Program-made: the position numbers and the translations under genes
In this document: positions 49,643 through 61,964 of the stretch, in pieces
How the letters are laid out: every line of letters begins with the position of its first letter
Numbering within the stretch: position 1 is the first letter of the stretch
Notes under the pieces: model-generated
Told to the model about the DNA's origin: nothing
The model's database searches: none
Seen by the model: the letters and a program-made list of their open reading frames with translations, nothing else
NCBI GenBank assembly: GCA_024138015.1
Contig: JAMXBB010000001.1
Coordinates: 88,411,872 to 88,475,871, forward strand
Direction of reading: 5' to 3'
From: Lumnitzera littorea
Taxonomy: Eukaryota; Streptophyta; Magnoliopsida; Myrtales; Combretaceae
DNA length: 64,000 nt

Positions 49643-52600
49643 TCGCTAGAGCGCTAGCCATTAGAAGTTACCGAAAATAGAATTATTTTTTTAAAAAAAA
49701 TAAGAAAATAAAAAGATGAAATAATAAAAAAAATAACTTAAGTATGTTATTTTTTGTATTTGTTTATTTTATTTTATTTTATTTTTACTAACATTTTTTG
49801 TTGTAGTTTATTTACTGGGGGTAGTTTTGAGGGCATACTTTATTTTTATTTCTTTGCATCATAAATGCATGATATATACGGTCAGAACCAGGCCATCTTA
49901 AGACTTTAAGAGGAGGGCTATTGTGTAAGTTTCGAATGTTGTGGGGTGACCACCTTCCAGGGCCGATCAGGTTACCCCACTCAAGTTCAGATGCGGCCAT
50001 AGAACCGTTGTTTTGAAAAAACGCGATGGTTGCAGAACTTGAAGATCTTTAGAACCCACCCGTTGCATCATATGAAAACATTTTTTCTTCTTTCAAAAAA
50101 AAAAAAAAATTACAAGAACCCATGATGTGGAGGTAAACCTAAATGGATAAAGGCAGTTGCGAAGTTGTGATTGTAATTGTAATATTTCCTTGTAAACAAT
50201 TTGTAAAATTTTATGTAAGCTTTAGATTATGTTGTAATTTTAATTTTGATTTTGATTAGTCATGGCTAGATCGAGTCAAGGGGCTTCCAAACAGATCCAC
50301 GTCTACCCGCCTCATTGGCCTTAAAAGATCGTCTTGATATGGTTCTAACTTTTTAGCTCAAATAGGTAAGAATTTATATGGAACAAGATTGGGCTCATCT
50401 TGTCCCTATAGAAGAGCCCTATAAATATTACTTTAGTTGTAGACCTTAGTACATCTATTAGGACTCGAATCTATTACTTTTCGTTTGGGCTCATATCAGT
50501 TGAGCCCAATCTTTATAGAGTAAATAAATAAAAAAATAATAAAAGAAAGAAACAAAACAAAAAAATCAGACCTGTAAAATAATAGGTAGTTATCATTATA
50601 CCTAATATTCTACCCATCAGAAATATTCATTCTTTTAGGTGAATTCAACATTTTGCAAATAGCCTTTTTCATTTGGAATAAATAAGATTTAGATTTTTTT
50701 TTTGTTTAATCTTTTATTCTTTAGAATTCCTCATTTGTAAATAAACTCTCAGTAATGTTGTTTTTGGCTTGTATATATTTCTATGAAAGCAATCTTCCGT
50801 AATCATCCATTTACAATTCCATCACTCGGTCTTTGTAACATAAAAGCCTTAACTTTTCCTCTCTCTCTTTCAAAAAAAAAAAGAGAAAAGAAAGAAAAAA
50901 GAAGGAAAGGGAAGAAAAGAGAGAGAGAGAGAGAGAAAAAAAAAGAAATTTGCTAACGGTTACAAATCCTTATAGGGTTCGGGACAAACACAATTACTTG
51001 GCCTATTAAAGCAGATAACCTAAATAGACCCACTTAGCCCGAGAAATAACCAACCAAACTCGAGCCCTAGCCCATTAAGATAGTTGAATTAACTCAAGAT
51101 TTGAGCCATCAAGTCTAACCATGAGTCAAGTCAAAACATAAAGCCATGAAACACCATCCTAAGCTTAATCCCCGATACAAACAAAAAGGGCAATTCATTA
51201 GTCCTTTCCACTTCAAAAGTTATCAGTTTCAACCCATTTGAATTCTAAAGAACCTAACCCAAAATCAGATATGGAAGCTTAAGGGTGTTAAGACCTATAA
51301 GTCTAGGGCATGGGGCATTTAGTCTTTGAAATTTCACAACTGGGGCATGTTCGAAGGAATTGGGGAGTAAGGTCCATCATTACCTTAAGATTAATCCTTA
51401 TTTAAGGAATTGGTAACTCACTTTTAAAAAGTTTTGAATGAAAAGAGGTAAGCTATATCCTATACACTAACCTTTAAACACTTTGAGAGTTAAGAGACAT
51501 CATGGTGAGGATATTTTAGACTCATTTCTTAAAGGAGGTCCATTTTGAATTTGATACGTAGACTGGAATGAAGTTAGGCATTCATTTTCAAATCCCAAAC
51601 ACAATTATCCTTTGATAACCCTGTTGGACTGATCTGGAGTCATTTCAAATGTAAACCCTGTTAAGAACCACCCTACAGTGGGACAATTTAGAGGTTAGGG
51701 TCATTGATTAGGAGAGAAGAATAAAATTGATTTGTGCTTACCCCAGTAATAATAATTCAAGGATAATTTTTAATTTCGATGAATTGTTCTCTTTGAAAAA
51801 GAGCTAACATTTTTCCAAATACCCCAAAAGCTACACATACCATACCTTACCTAAGCCAATGCACTCTAAACCTATACCTATGGATTTAAGGCCTTGATTC
51901 ATCTAGAGACAAAAAATTGACAAAAGAGATGGTTATGAAATGAAAAAACTAGGAAAAAGAAAAATGAAGAAATACCCAAATATTGGGCTTGAGAAAATCC
52001 CCAATTAAAGAAGGCCCAAGTTGCTCTAAAAACAAAAGGCCTTGAATCGCATTCCAAACCAAAAACATAAAACCTTATATTCATTCAGAATCATGTTTTT
52101 AACTATAAACCAAAAACTCCATATTCAGTTCAAAATCACACTCCAAATCACAAACATAAACCCTTTCTATCTACTCGATTCTCAAACACAAGACCTTCCC
52201 ACCCACAATACTTCCCTACTCAAAGCTCTTCTAATTTTGAAGAATAATTTATCTAAGATAAAAATTATTTTTGAAACTAGGGCAAGCGCACATCTAGTTC
52301 ATTCCTAAGGGTTTTTGACTTGTACTCCTGGGTTGGACGAAAGCACTTCTTTCAAAATATACCCCCTCAATTAACTTCTTTTGAAAACCAATTGACCAAA
52401 AGCCCAATTTACAATATTGAACCTAAAAAGACCTAACGGATTGATCAGAGCGTATCACTTACAAACTGGATTATAATTCTGGAATAATAATCAAGAGTGA
52501 AATCCAGACCGAGAGTGTGTAAGGAAGTCCTCTTCGACTAGACTAATCGTGAGTTACCTTTTCCTTACGATTTAAGGTTTATCCAAGAAGTTCATTGTCT

Positions 52601-52969
52601 AGGTTACAAACTAGGGTGGATATGAGATACCCTACATGATTATAGCATTTGCCTTTTAAATAGGAATTCGTATCCGTTAGAAAACTTTCAAAAAAAAAAA
52701 AAATGAAAAGACATGAAAAGGAGAGAGATAAAGTAGAGGCTTATTATAAGTTTTTCCATTCATTTTCCAATCCATTTCATCTATAGTAGCCAAATTTTCA
52801 ATTCATGTTATAAATAGTTTTCACCAAATTCCTTGTCTGTAAATTTCTCAAATCAAGAGTTTTTTTTCAAGTTGGCTATGTTCCTCAGTTTACTTTGAAC
52901 TATCAATAGAGTTTAAGTAAGTCCGAAGGGTGCTTACCCTTTATCCATTTTCTCAAGGATATAGTTAGC
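49643..52969 (+). other. non-coding interior of F2
   Basis: No protein domain was recognised on either strand in 3.3 kb. A purine-rich GA tract lies at 50871-50945. The - strand frame at 49812-50000 and the frames at 51899-52308 look like chance. Confidence 0.6.
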
Positions 52970-54290
52970 TCATAGAGCACTGTTCCTATCCATATATTCT
53001 TTAGCGCTTCAACTTATGGAGCGCTATCCAAATTCATATTTTCATTTAGGGATCTAGCCAGTTCATAGAGCGCAGTCCCAATCTAAAGTTTCTTAAGCTT
53101 CAGGCTCACTCTTAAAATAGTCCCAATTTATAATCTCCTAGGTAGCTAGCTAGCTCGTGAATGTAGTCCCAATCCAGAGTTTCACAGGCTCCCAGTTGCC
53201 CAACTCACAGAATGTTCCCTAACTTATAATCTCTTAGGGATTTAGCAAGCTTACGGAGTGCTATCCCAATCCAAGTTTTCCTTCATGTTTTCAGGTCTTA
53301 GCCAGCTCAAAGAGCACTTTGACCGCCTTGGTTAGTCAGCTCATCAGGGCACTACTAAGTTTTCTTCATGTTTTAGGTCTTAGCCAGCTCAAGGAGCGCT
53401 TTGACCGCCTTGGTTAGTCAGCTCATTAGGGCACAACCAAGTTTTTCTTCACATTTTTAGGTCTTAGCTAGCTCAAGTGGCACTTTGACCGCCTTGGTTA
53501 GTTAGCTCATTAAGGGTACGACTAAGTTTCCTTCATTTTTAGGTCTTAGCCAGCTCAAAGGGCGCTTTGACCGCCTTAGTTAATCAACTCATTAAGGGCA
53601 TGACCAAGTTTTCCTTTATTTTTAGGTCTTAGCCAGCTCAAGGGACGCTTTGACCGCCTTGATTAGTCAGCTCATTAAGGGCACGACCAAGTTTCCTTCA
53701 TTTTTTAGGTCTTAGCCAGCTTGAGGGGCGCTTTGATCGCCTTGGTTAGTTAGCTCATTAAGGGCACGACCAAGTTTCCATCATTTTTTAGGTCTTAGCA
53801 AGCTCAAGAGGCGCTTTGACCGCCTTGGTTAGTCAGCTCATTAAGTGCACGACTAAGTTTCCTCCATTTTTTAGGTCTTAGCCAGCTCGAGGGGCACTTT
53901 GACCGCCTTGGTTAGTCAGCTCATTAAGGGCACGACCAAGTTTTCTTCATATTTTTAGGTCTTAGCCAACTCGAGGGGCACTTTGATCGCCTTGGTTAGT
54001 CAACTTATTAAGGGCACAACCAAGTTTCCATCATTTTTTAGGTCTTAGCCAGCTCAAGGAGCGCTTTGACCGCCTTGGTTAGTCAGCTCATTAAGGACAC
54101 GACCAAGTTTCCTTCATTTTTTAGGTCTTAGCCAGCTCAAGTGGCGCTTTGACCGCCTTGATTAATTAGCTCATTAAGGGCACGACCAAGTTTTCTTCAC
54201 ATTTTTAGGTCTTAGCCAGCTCAAGGGACGCTTTAACCACCTTGGTTAGTTAGCTCATCAGGGCACGACTAAGATTCTCGTTATTCTTTT
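52970..54290 (+). repeat. tandem array, 83-bp unit, adjacent to the 3' LTR
   Basis: Twelve good units begin with AGGTCTTAG at 53293, 53375, 53459, 53541, 53624, 53707, 53790, 53873, 53957, 54040, 54123 and 54207, spacing 82-84 bp. Each holds the blocks AGCCAGCTCAAG, GCTTTGACCGCCTTGG, TCAGCTCATTAAGGGCACGA and CCAAGTTT. Before 53293 about four more degenerate units with TAGCCAGTTCATAGAGCGC-like cores can be seen. The unit length is irregular by one or two bases and gives no long open frame. Confidence 0.95.
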
Positions 54291-54437
54291 TTAGAGATTT
54301 TTGCCAATTTACAAAGGCACGACCCATTACCATTCTAACTCTTGTCAAGCATCTTAATGTTCCTTAAGATAAGGTTGTCCTGAGGCAAAAACGGTGTTTC
54401 TTTTATCTTTGTGGCAAAGTTTTGCTCAAACTTCACC

Positions 54438-54453
54438 ACAAAGAGGGGGCAGC
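54438..54453 (+). other. polypurine tract of F2
   Basis: AAAGAGGGGGCAGC directly before the 3' LTR, the usual plus-strand primer position. Confidence 0.75.
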
Positions 54454-57029
54454 TATAGACACCTAATTTTTTCCCTTCCATAGTTTTAATTTTTATTACA
54501 AAAGGGTCCTAATTCAAAAATAAAAATAAAAAACAAAAAAATAATAATAATAAATTAAAAAATTAATTAATAATGAAAATACCAAATAAAAAAAAAGAAA
54601 AGGAGAAATTATAAAAATTTCATAGATTTTTAGGAAGTAATTTATATTAGGAATAATTAGTTTTAGTGTTAGTTTTAGTTTTAGTTTAGTTAAAACTTTT
54701 ACTTTAGGGAATCGGATAGTTTAAATATAATTTAATTGTAATGAATGTCAAGGCACAAGCCAACGGCTTAATTGATAAGTAGCCTCGTATTTAAGGTGGA
54801 TTTAGTTGGAGGTCATGGGTTCGAGTCTTAGCAGGCACCTATGTCTTCATTTTTCTAACTTTACAGAAGCAAGATTTAAAATCGGATTTATATCTAATCA
54901 AATCATATGAATATTAGTTAAATCAAATTTGAATTGAATTTGAATCTAATTTAATTAACGAATCAGATATAATTAGATGTAATATGATATGATTTAGTTT
55001 AGACTTTATATAAACACATACACGCAGTCAGAAAAAAGGAGGACAATTACACACTCACCAAAAAGAGGAAAAAAAATCAAATTCATATTCATCCAATCCT
55101 AAATCTAGTACTAGCTCACACACACATTCTAGTCAATCTTCATTAGCCACACATGTACGGTCAACAAATTCCTACCCCAAACACATGCACTGCTGACAAC
55201 CCACAGTAGCAATATGCAACATGCCATCCACACTACTGCACGAAGACTTTGCCCCGCACGCCACATCCCTGACTAATCACCTTGCACAGCATTGTCCTTC
55301 TCTCCTAATCACATACTGTCCACACAAACAAATCCCCAACCACAACAACATCAAAGCTTCTCGCCACGTACAGCGACAACAACGGACAAGTGCAAATCCA
55401 ACAAGCTTTAACAGAAAACAATGGTGTGCTCGAGTCTTCTCCTTCCTTGCATCTCAACGTTGAAAATTAGGATAGGGACAGCTACAACTAATTAGGATAT
55501 AACCACCGCTAACCAAGCCAACGACAACAGCAACTTGGACTAACACTGTTCCACATCTACCGCCCTAAACATTGGCCTTGAACAAAACTATTTTCTATTT
55601 GACCAACGACAAGTCCACAACCCGAACAACAATCCATGCCAATGACGCTACCGCGCTCCACTGAAGATCTTACGAACAGTAATATTGTTCGTTTAAACAG
55701 GCCATCGACTAGCGCTTCTACTACACTTCACACGTTGTCGCTTACGTATGGACCAAACACAGCACGTCCTTGCAACAATAGCAACCAAACCCGAAACTTC
55801 TTCGCTAGCTTTTCCTCTCTTGCGCACAGCGGCACCCCCTTCTACGTACATCCGCAACGTCCAAGCTTCACATTGCAAGCACGAGCACTCCATTCGTGAA
55901 CAACAAATCTATGGTGGCACTGCACAACTAAATACATTCAGAAGTAACGCAACTCCATTAACACCAGTAGCAATCCATAACTCCTTGACCAACATTCAGC
56001 TCTCGAATATGTCCATGCCTCGACCAGAATTTCACGCCGCAATCTGACCTGCCTTGATGCAATCCATCGTCCTCGCCCACTGAACAACATGTTATACGCA
56101 CCATCGCATAGTGAATAACTAAGCAAGGTTCAGTTTCTTCTAATTTCATTTTATTTTATTATATTATTACCATTTTATTATTATATTATTAGTTAACATG
56201 ATATATCATATAGGAATATTTTGGTTTAGGAGTTTTAGTATTAGTTTTTATATATAAGTGTATTATATGGAATTATTTTATTTTGGTAGATAGTTATATA
56301 TACTAGTTTAGTGGTTGTTAGAATTAGTTATTTTTTTAGGTTTGGTTTTACTTAAGGATTTATCACATAGAAAGTTATTTTTCTTTAAATAAAAATTAAT
56401 ATAAGGCCCTTTTAAAAATAGGATTGTTAGAACATTTTTTTTATAAAATAACAGCACTCAAGTGTTAGGACCCCTTAGTTTTTTTTAAAATGAACTAAAT
56501 AAATTAAAACGTAAACTTGGATGATTTTCAAAATTAAAAGCAATCAACACACTAAAGATTTTTTTGAAAGAACTACGACCATCTGATCCTGGTTAGCGGG
56601 TATGTAGGCACCTTTAAGGCGACGATAAAATATGTAAAACTTAGGTTCTTTTTCTTTTGATTTTTTTATTTATCTATTTATTTTAAATATTATAATTAGA
56701 AAAATAATCCTAATTTCGGTAAATAAATAGTGGTACTCGTTAGGGTTTAATAGGTTAGCCCCCGAATTCGAAACCCTCTGGTTCTTCATTAAAATTGAAG
56801 TCAAAGACCGGTAGTCAAATCATAATCAATCCACCCAATTGGTTACGGTTCATTTTTCTTTTTTCGACTTCGGTCGGGTGGCGACTCCAAAAATTATTTT
56901 CAATAAAAAGACCAGAATTTCTCAATTTCTTTAGTCGAAGATTAATATTAAATGGATTATGGTTTAGTATTAATCAGGAAATAGGGAAATCAATTGTAAA
57001 TAAAAGAAATTGAAAAATCAGGCTTAACA
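54454..57029 (+). repeat. 3' LTR of F2 (2576 bp)
   Basis: Begins TATAGACACC (TG start mutated to TA) and ends CTTAACA. Contains the 598-bp segment missing from the 5' LTR, with a tRNA-like box module (54751-54830) and TATATAAA (55017-55024). The hairpin described for the 5' LTR is at 56863-56878, with two G-U pairs in place of G-C. Confidence 0.85.
55017..55024 (+). promoter_or_regulatory. TATA box in the 3' LTR of F2
   Basis: TATATAAA followed ~30 bp downstream by a CA-rich leader. This is the only LTR copy of F2 that keeps it. Confidence 0.5.
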
Positions 57030-57538
57030 ATAGAAAACAACATAAAAGGAAAAAAAAAAAAGAAGAGGACATACTATTAACATGTAGCCTTAGTATTGGT
57101 TTTATTCTTTCACCTATGGTTAAGGTAATGGATCCATGTGATTTTTTGGAGGTGTGTCCATTGACTAATAATAAGGTCATTAGAACTAAAATCACTATAA
57201 TTAAAAGAGCATGAAGACATGGATTTGGCAAGATGGAGAAAGATGGTGATGTAATTCAAAATTAAGGATTGTAGTGAATGAGATTGAGGTAGAAGAAGAG
57301 AAAGAACAGTAGTAATTTAGGTTACTAATAAGAAAATAGTTTTGGTTTCTTATTTGAATCTATAAGGGGGCTGAGGGAGCTATTTGAAATGATAAGAAGC
57401 AAGAAGTATGGTTAAGGGAATGGAAAAAAACTTGAAGCTTATGGTATAGGAAAGATTCAAATTATATCTATCATTATATCCTTAAATTTATTTCTTCAAA
57501 TTTATTTTTATAACATTAAAATTTCAAGGGAAAGTTAA

Positions 57539-57782
57539 ATGCTCAATCAACCTTTGTCACTTTTGCTAATTCAATACTTAACTTTTATTTTTTTTCTATT
57601 TTAGTCCTTAATATTTTTTATTTTTATCAAAAAAGTCTTTCTTTTAAGAAAAAAAGATGGAAAACATAATAGATCTAATAGAAGTACTTATTTAATAAAA
57701 ATTGAAAATGTTAAGGATTGAAATCAAAAGATTAAGGACTGAATTAGAAAAAGCAATAAAGGTTGAAGCCTAATTGTATATT
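57539..57782. repeat. foldback element (family A, copy 1)
   Basis: The left arm (CTCAATCAACCTTTGTCACTT...) matches the reverse complement of the right arm (...GGCTTCAACCTTTATTGCTT). Both arms share TTTTCTAATTCAG/ATNCTTAA-type sequence. Confidence 0.65.
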
Positions 57783-58429
57783 CCTCCCACACACCACCCC
57801 CACCCCCCTTTTTTTTTTTTTCCTTTTTCCCATTAAGTGTTAAATGGATTTTTAAATTATATAAAATGAAGTTAAAAGGTATAAGCATGGCTTGAAACAT
57901 ATAGAAAATTAACTTAGTATTTTTTCCCCAACTATGAGGGAAGGGAGATTCAAATCTTGATTTATTCTAACGGAAGACCAGTAGTAATGCCATTAAGCTA
58001 CAACAGCCTTAACACCTAGCATTAATTTTCTCAAAATTTGAAATGGGTTTAGATCTTTTTAAAGTTAAATCATGTTGTATCAACACCGAATGGGAGAGAG
58101 AAATTTTAAACTTGATACATTTAGACGTATCGAGAAATATTTAAACATACTAATGACGTGACAAAAGATGGTTCATCAAAGAAAAAATACCAAGGACGTT
58201 TCTCAATGCATTGAAACGCTTTAAAATTTTTGTAGATTTTTGTAAAACTTGACCTTTGTTGATTTAAGTTAAACAAGTGTAAATTTTAATTACTTCAGTT
58301 GTGATTCTTCAAAATAGATGTCCTAAATAAGTTCACAACTATTCTAAACTCAATTCAATTATTTGTTCTAATAGTCATGTGCTTCGAAAGAATTGCAACT
58401 TTTGAAATTTGAAGAAATGGAAAAGTACA

Positions 58430-58905
58430 TATTTATTCCTCAACTTTTGCTATTTTTTCTAATATAGTGTTGGACCTTTATTTTTGTACCTTTTTTTTTT
58501 AATTTTCTTAATTTTCATTTATTTAATTTAAACTTAGTGTTGATATATAAATATGTATATTTGTATATATGCATACATATATAAATATAACTATTATATA
58601 CATTACATAAGTGCTTTTTCAATTTTATAGAACTTTCTAATTTTTTTTCATTTTCCTTATTTTTCTATATATTTTTATTCTTTTATAAATATTTTATTAT
58701 TTTTTTTACTTAAATTATATGTGGACTAATCATATGGTGTTATGTGTCCACAATAATGGAAAAGTTAACGAAACCTAATGGAAAAACTTATTTGGAAGTT
58801 TTAAATGTTAAGAATTGAAACAAAACTTTTGAAATGTTAAAGACTGAAGTAGAAAAAGTTATAAATGTTAATGACTTTTTTTTAAAAAAACTTTTCCCTA
58901 ATTGA
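58430..58905. repeat. foldback element (family A, copy 2)
   Basis: Arms of the same type as 57539-57782: left TTCCTCAACTTTTGCTATTT, right reverse-complement AACATTTATAACTTTTTCTA. A longer AT-rich loop separates them. Confidence 0.5.
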
Positions 58906-60278
58906 AGTAATAAATTTTTAACTTTTCATTATGTCATATATTTGAAATTTAACTATCAATTTATAATAAAATAAAAAATGCATAAAACTTATGTAGTTTT
59001 GTTCTCAATAAAAATACACCAGGTTAGACATTTAGATTGAAATTACAAGTAAACAAACAAGAGTGAATTAACATAAATATAGTTATTTTACAATTTATTT
59101 TCGTGATAACGTTGTAAAATTGTTTTATTAGAATGCTAAAAATATATCATTTTGAATATAAGTTATTATCGTCTCAAGATTCTTATTGGTAGTTTTTTAG
59201 ATGTTGCACGTAATGGGTTTGCAAAACAATATACTGTGAGAGGATGCTGGGGGGTTGTCCAGCATGACCATCCCGATACTTAAGTTAGAAGTGGGCTTGA
59301 AAGTATATAATACTGGAGCTAATGTGCACGTTTGGTATGCAAAGTGTAGAGAGAGTTACCGTTGGGTAGTACTCTAATATTTATAGTAGGGTGGAGCCGG
59401 CAATTGGAAATTTGTTAGCGGGAGAGATCTTCTCTTGCAAGTGTAGGAGAGTGAAACTGTCATGCCCAACATGCCCCTAATATTTAGGACATGACCGTTT
59501 TATCCTTATCTTGTGGATTATGACCGTTACAGTGCTTAATGAGCATAGGCGATTCAAGCCCTAGGGCTGAGGCCTAGGGTTGCGAGGCTTGGAGGATCTG
59601 ATCGAACCTAAGGAGTCCATGCCCAAAAGTATCCTATCAACACTTACCGTCGCCCCCTCCGCAGTCTCATTGCTGAGGAAGAGGCAAAGAGAAGGAATAT
59701 ATGAGCCATTCAAGCGTGATCAATTTGACTCCAGGAGGTTCGATTTGATGCCGTGGGGCCAATGTGATGGGGTTGTAGATCTAAGGTGATGGATAAGTAG
59801 CGAAGTCCGAGGCATAAGGTCTTAAAGCAGTAAAAGTTATCTTAAACGGTGGATCACTAGTCTAAAAACGTCTGAAGCTAAGTGAACAGGGGTCAACAGT
59901 TGTTACAAAGCGGAGTGCCCAAGACCCAAGTAATGCTTAGGTTCAGGTGTTAGAGCAGGATACCCTTACAACTCACTAGGCAACTATGTCATGTCTTCGC
60001 AGTGCTGACCAGGTGGAGGTTGGATTGGCCTTGAAGAAATTTCCTGTAAAAGGAATTTTTTTCAAAATGCGACTTTTTCCCGCTTGTATTCTATGCATTA
60101 AATGTGACATGACAAGTGTTGTGCTGTAACAGACTAACATACAACTACATGCCTTTTACCTTTTAAAGGTGACCGTTCGATCGAGAAGCTTTCCACGTAT
60201 CTGCTATGTAACATTTCAAGGGATTTGTGCTTATATGGATCCCTATAACCGCCTATATACCTTCCTAGGCGGTTTGCC

Positions 60279-60286
60279 TATAAATA
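60279..60286 (+). promoter_or_regulatory. TATA box of the antisense ORF in E4
   Basis: TATAAATA 132 bp upstream of the ATG at 60418, conserved with 7681-7688 in E1, as are the flanking bases (GGTTTGCC before, GGAGTATTA after). Confidence 0.5.
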
Positions 60287-60417
60287 GGAGTATTACACAG
60301 AGAGAGTACTTTTCTACAATCTTATCGCTCAGTCATTGCAATTTCTGCATTCGCATTTGAATTTTCAAATTTTTCTCAGAATTTTGAGTCTCTCTTCCTT
60401 CTTTGAGAATTGCAATC

Positions 60418-61245
60418 ATGTCAACCAACAGAGGTGAGGCTAGCTCCTCTTCGCCACTACTTACTTTTAGTTCCGACTTTACAAGGAGTGATCTCCTTTA
60501 GGCGCAGGAGGGTGAAGTCTCGTCACTAGCACAGCTTGAACAACCAACTAAGATGGCGGTAGAAGCGCTGGATAGGCCAAAGTTATCAATATTATCCCTA
60601 GGGACATATATGCAGATGTTCACTTGCCCCCCACGAAGGATTTGTTCAACGCTCCTAGTACAGGTAAGGGGCCTGACGGTTGTGTAAATAGAAGTAGGCA
60701 ATCTACCCCCAGCCGAATCATCAACAACTTTCTTGTAGGGGCAATTCCTGGGTAGCATATTAGGTTGCCAAGCAGGGACAAACGGGTGGCCCTGTTATCA
60801 GGGAGGTGCTTCACGGTCTTTAAGAAGTGCTTGAAGTTTAGATAACTCCTCCCTTCAAGCCATTTAAGAAGGAGTTCTTCAACTACCACTACTGCAGTCC
60901 ATCATAGGTCTCTCCCAATAGGTAGAGGATACTGAAGGCTTTCTAAGCGCTTTGCGAATATCTGGTGATAAGGGCTACTTTCGAGCTCTTCTGCTACTTT
61001 TACATGTAGAAGAGCGTTGGGGGGTAACCTTACTTCTATTCGTACTTGGGGAAAAAGCTATTTTGCGGCCCTATAGATTCGGTCAAAGGATGGCAGGATG
61101 AATACATGGTGGTTAAGTTGCCTAAAGAGGTAGATTTCTAGACCCGATAGAACGGGATGGTCCGTATTGGTGGAGAGAAGAGGCTTAGTTGCAGCAACAC
61201 CGAGGCCGTCCAAGAGATCCTAGCCTTCATGACATTGAAAGGTGG
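60418..61245 (+). pseudogene. antisense ORF of element E4, broken
   Basis: Starts MSTNRGEASSSSPLL and meets a stop after 30 codons. The following frame (EGEVSSLAQLEQPTKMAVEAL) and later pieces up to RIGGEKRLSCSNTEAVQEI (61150-61215) match E1 on its - strand. Ends where an LTR has inserted. Same protein type as in E1; function unknown. Confidence 0.55.
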
Positions 61246-61399
61246 TGTCGAGCCTGATTTTTCACCTTTCCAGTTCTTTTTTAAATTAGTTTTCTTTAAA
61301 CCGATCAATGTTAAACCCTACTCGTTTAATACCGATCCTCGATTAAGGTTTAAATAAAACCGTTTCTTTTTGTTTTGCAAACAACTTTAGAGTTGTCAT

Positions 61400-61414
61400 C
61401 CAACCAGAGTTAGG
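61400..61414 (-). promoter_or_regulatory. conserved LTR hairpin, - strand copy
   Basis: On the - strand CCTAAC-TCTG-GTTGG pairs over five base pairs. Compared with F2 one G-C pair is replaced by A-T on both sides, keeping the stem. Confidence 0.5.
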
Positions 61415-61964
61415 AAAAACAGTTAAGTTTGGTTATAACTTAGGCATTAGTCTAATGATTAAAATCAATTTATAAAACAGCTTTTAAAACCAAAGAATCT
61501 GGATCCGGGGATTAGCAATTTTAAATCCTTATGAGTATCATTTACTTTCCAAAATTAGAATTAAACTTAAAAATCACCTTGTAATTTTGAAAGACAGAAC
61601 TTGGTTATTGGTTACTCTAATTGGATAAACAAAATAATCTAAACCATTTAAATCCGTAGGTACCTACGTATCCACTATTCAGGATTAGACATATATAGTT
61701 CTTTTTATAAAAATTTAGTGGATTAGCTTTGTTTTAATTCTTGAAAATGATCATGTTTACGTTTTTTTATTCAATTTGGTTCATTTAAGAAAATTTCTCA
61801 AAAGAGGTCCTAAATTAGATTTTATTTTTGGAAATTCTAAATGATCCTAATTTGGAAAATGGTTGATTTATATTTATTTTCATTTTTGGAAAATCAATTT
61901 TTCTAAATGATAAAACAATTTTATTCCCTATCCTACTTATTTTATTTTAATTTTATTATATCAT

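Larger units (their letters stand above)
47612..57029 (+). mobile_element. complete large non-autonomous LTR element F2
   Basis: Two direct LTRs (47612-49621 and 54454-57029), a primer-binding site after the first, a polypurine tract before the second, and a perfect five-base target duplication ATAGA at 47607-47611 and 57030-57034. The 4.8-kb interior has no recognisable gag, protease, reverse transcriptase or integrase, so it must have been mobilised in trans. LTR start TGTAGACACC, the primer site and a tandem array next to the 3' LTR recall Tat/Ogre-lineage gypsy elements. It inserted at the upstream edge of the LINE relic. Lineage is inferred; structure is seen. Confidence 0.88.
57035..59161. 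other. intergenic with two foldback repeats
   Basis: No gene was recognised. The - strand frame near 56974-57231 is low-complexity. Two foldbacks are listed separately. A C-run followed by a T-run lies at 57787-57822. Confidence 0.5.
59162..61245 (-). mobile_element. gypsy-type element E4, inverted copy of E1
   Basis: The reverse complement of 6730-8831 aligns along this whole stretch. The LTR end is at the left (59162-~59600), with TATAAATA on the - strand at 59378-59385, and the antisense ORF (on +) is to the right. It is cut at 61245 by the next LTR. Gag and pol are absent. Confidence 0.65.

Noticed and set aside
52970..54290. Possible CRISPR-like array
   Set aside because: Repeats abut without unique spacers, the unit is 83 bp, and the host is a plant; it is a tandem repeat in a retroelement.
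54751..54840. Possible tRNA gene
   Set aside because: Only box-like words are present; no acceptor or anticodon stem pairing can be built around them.
6605..61245. Inverted pair E1/E4 as ends of one giant transposon
   Set aside because: The copies are diverged LTR-element pieces with truncations at different points; host genes and many unrelated insertions lie between, and a third copy (26480) shows it is simply a dispersed family.
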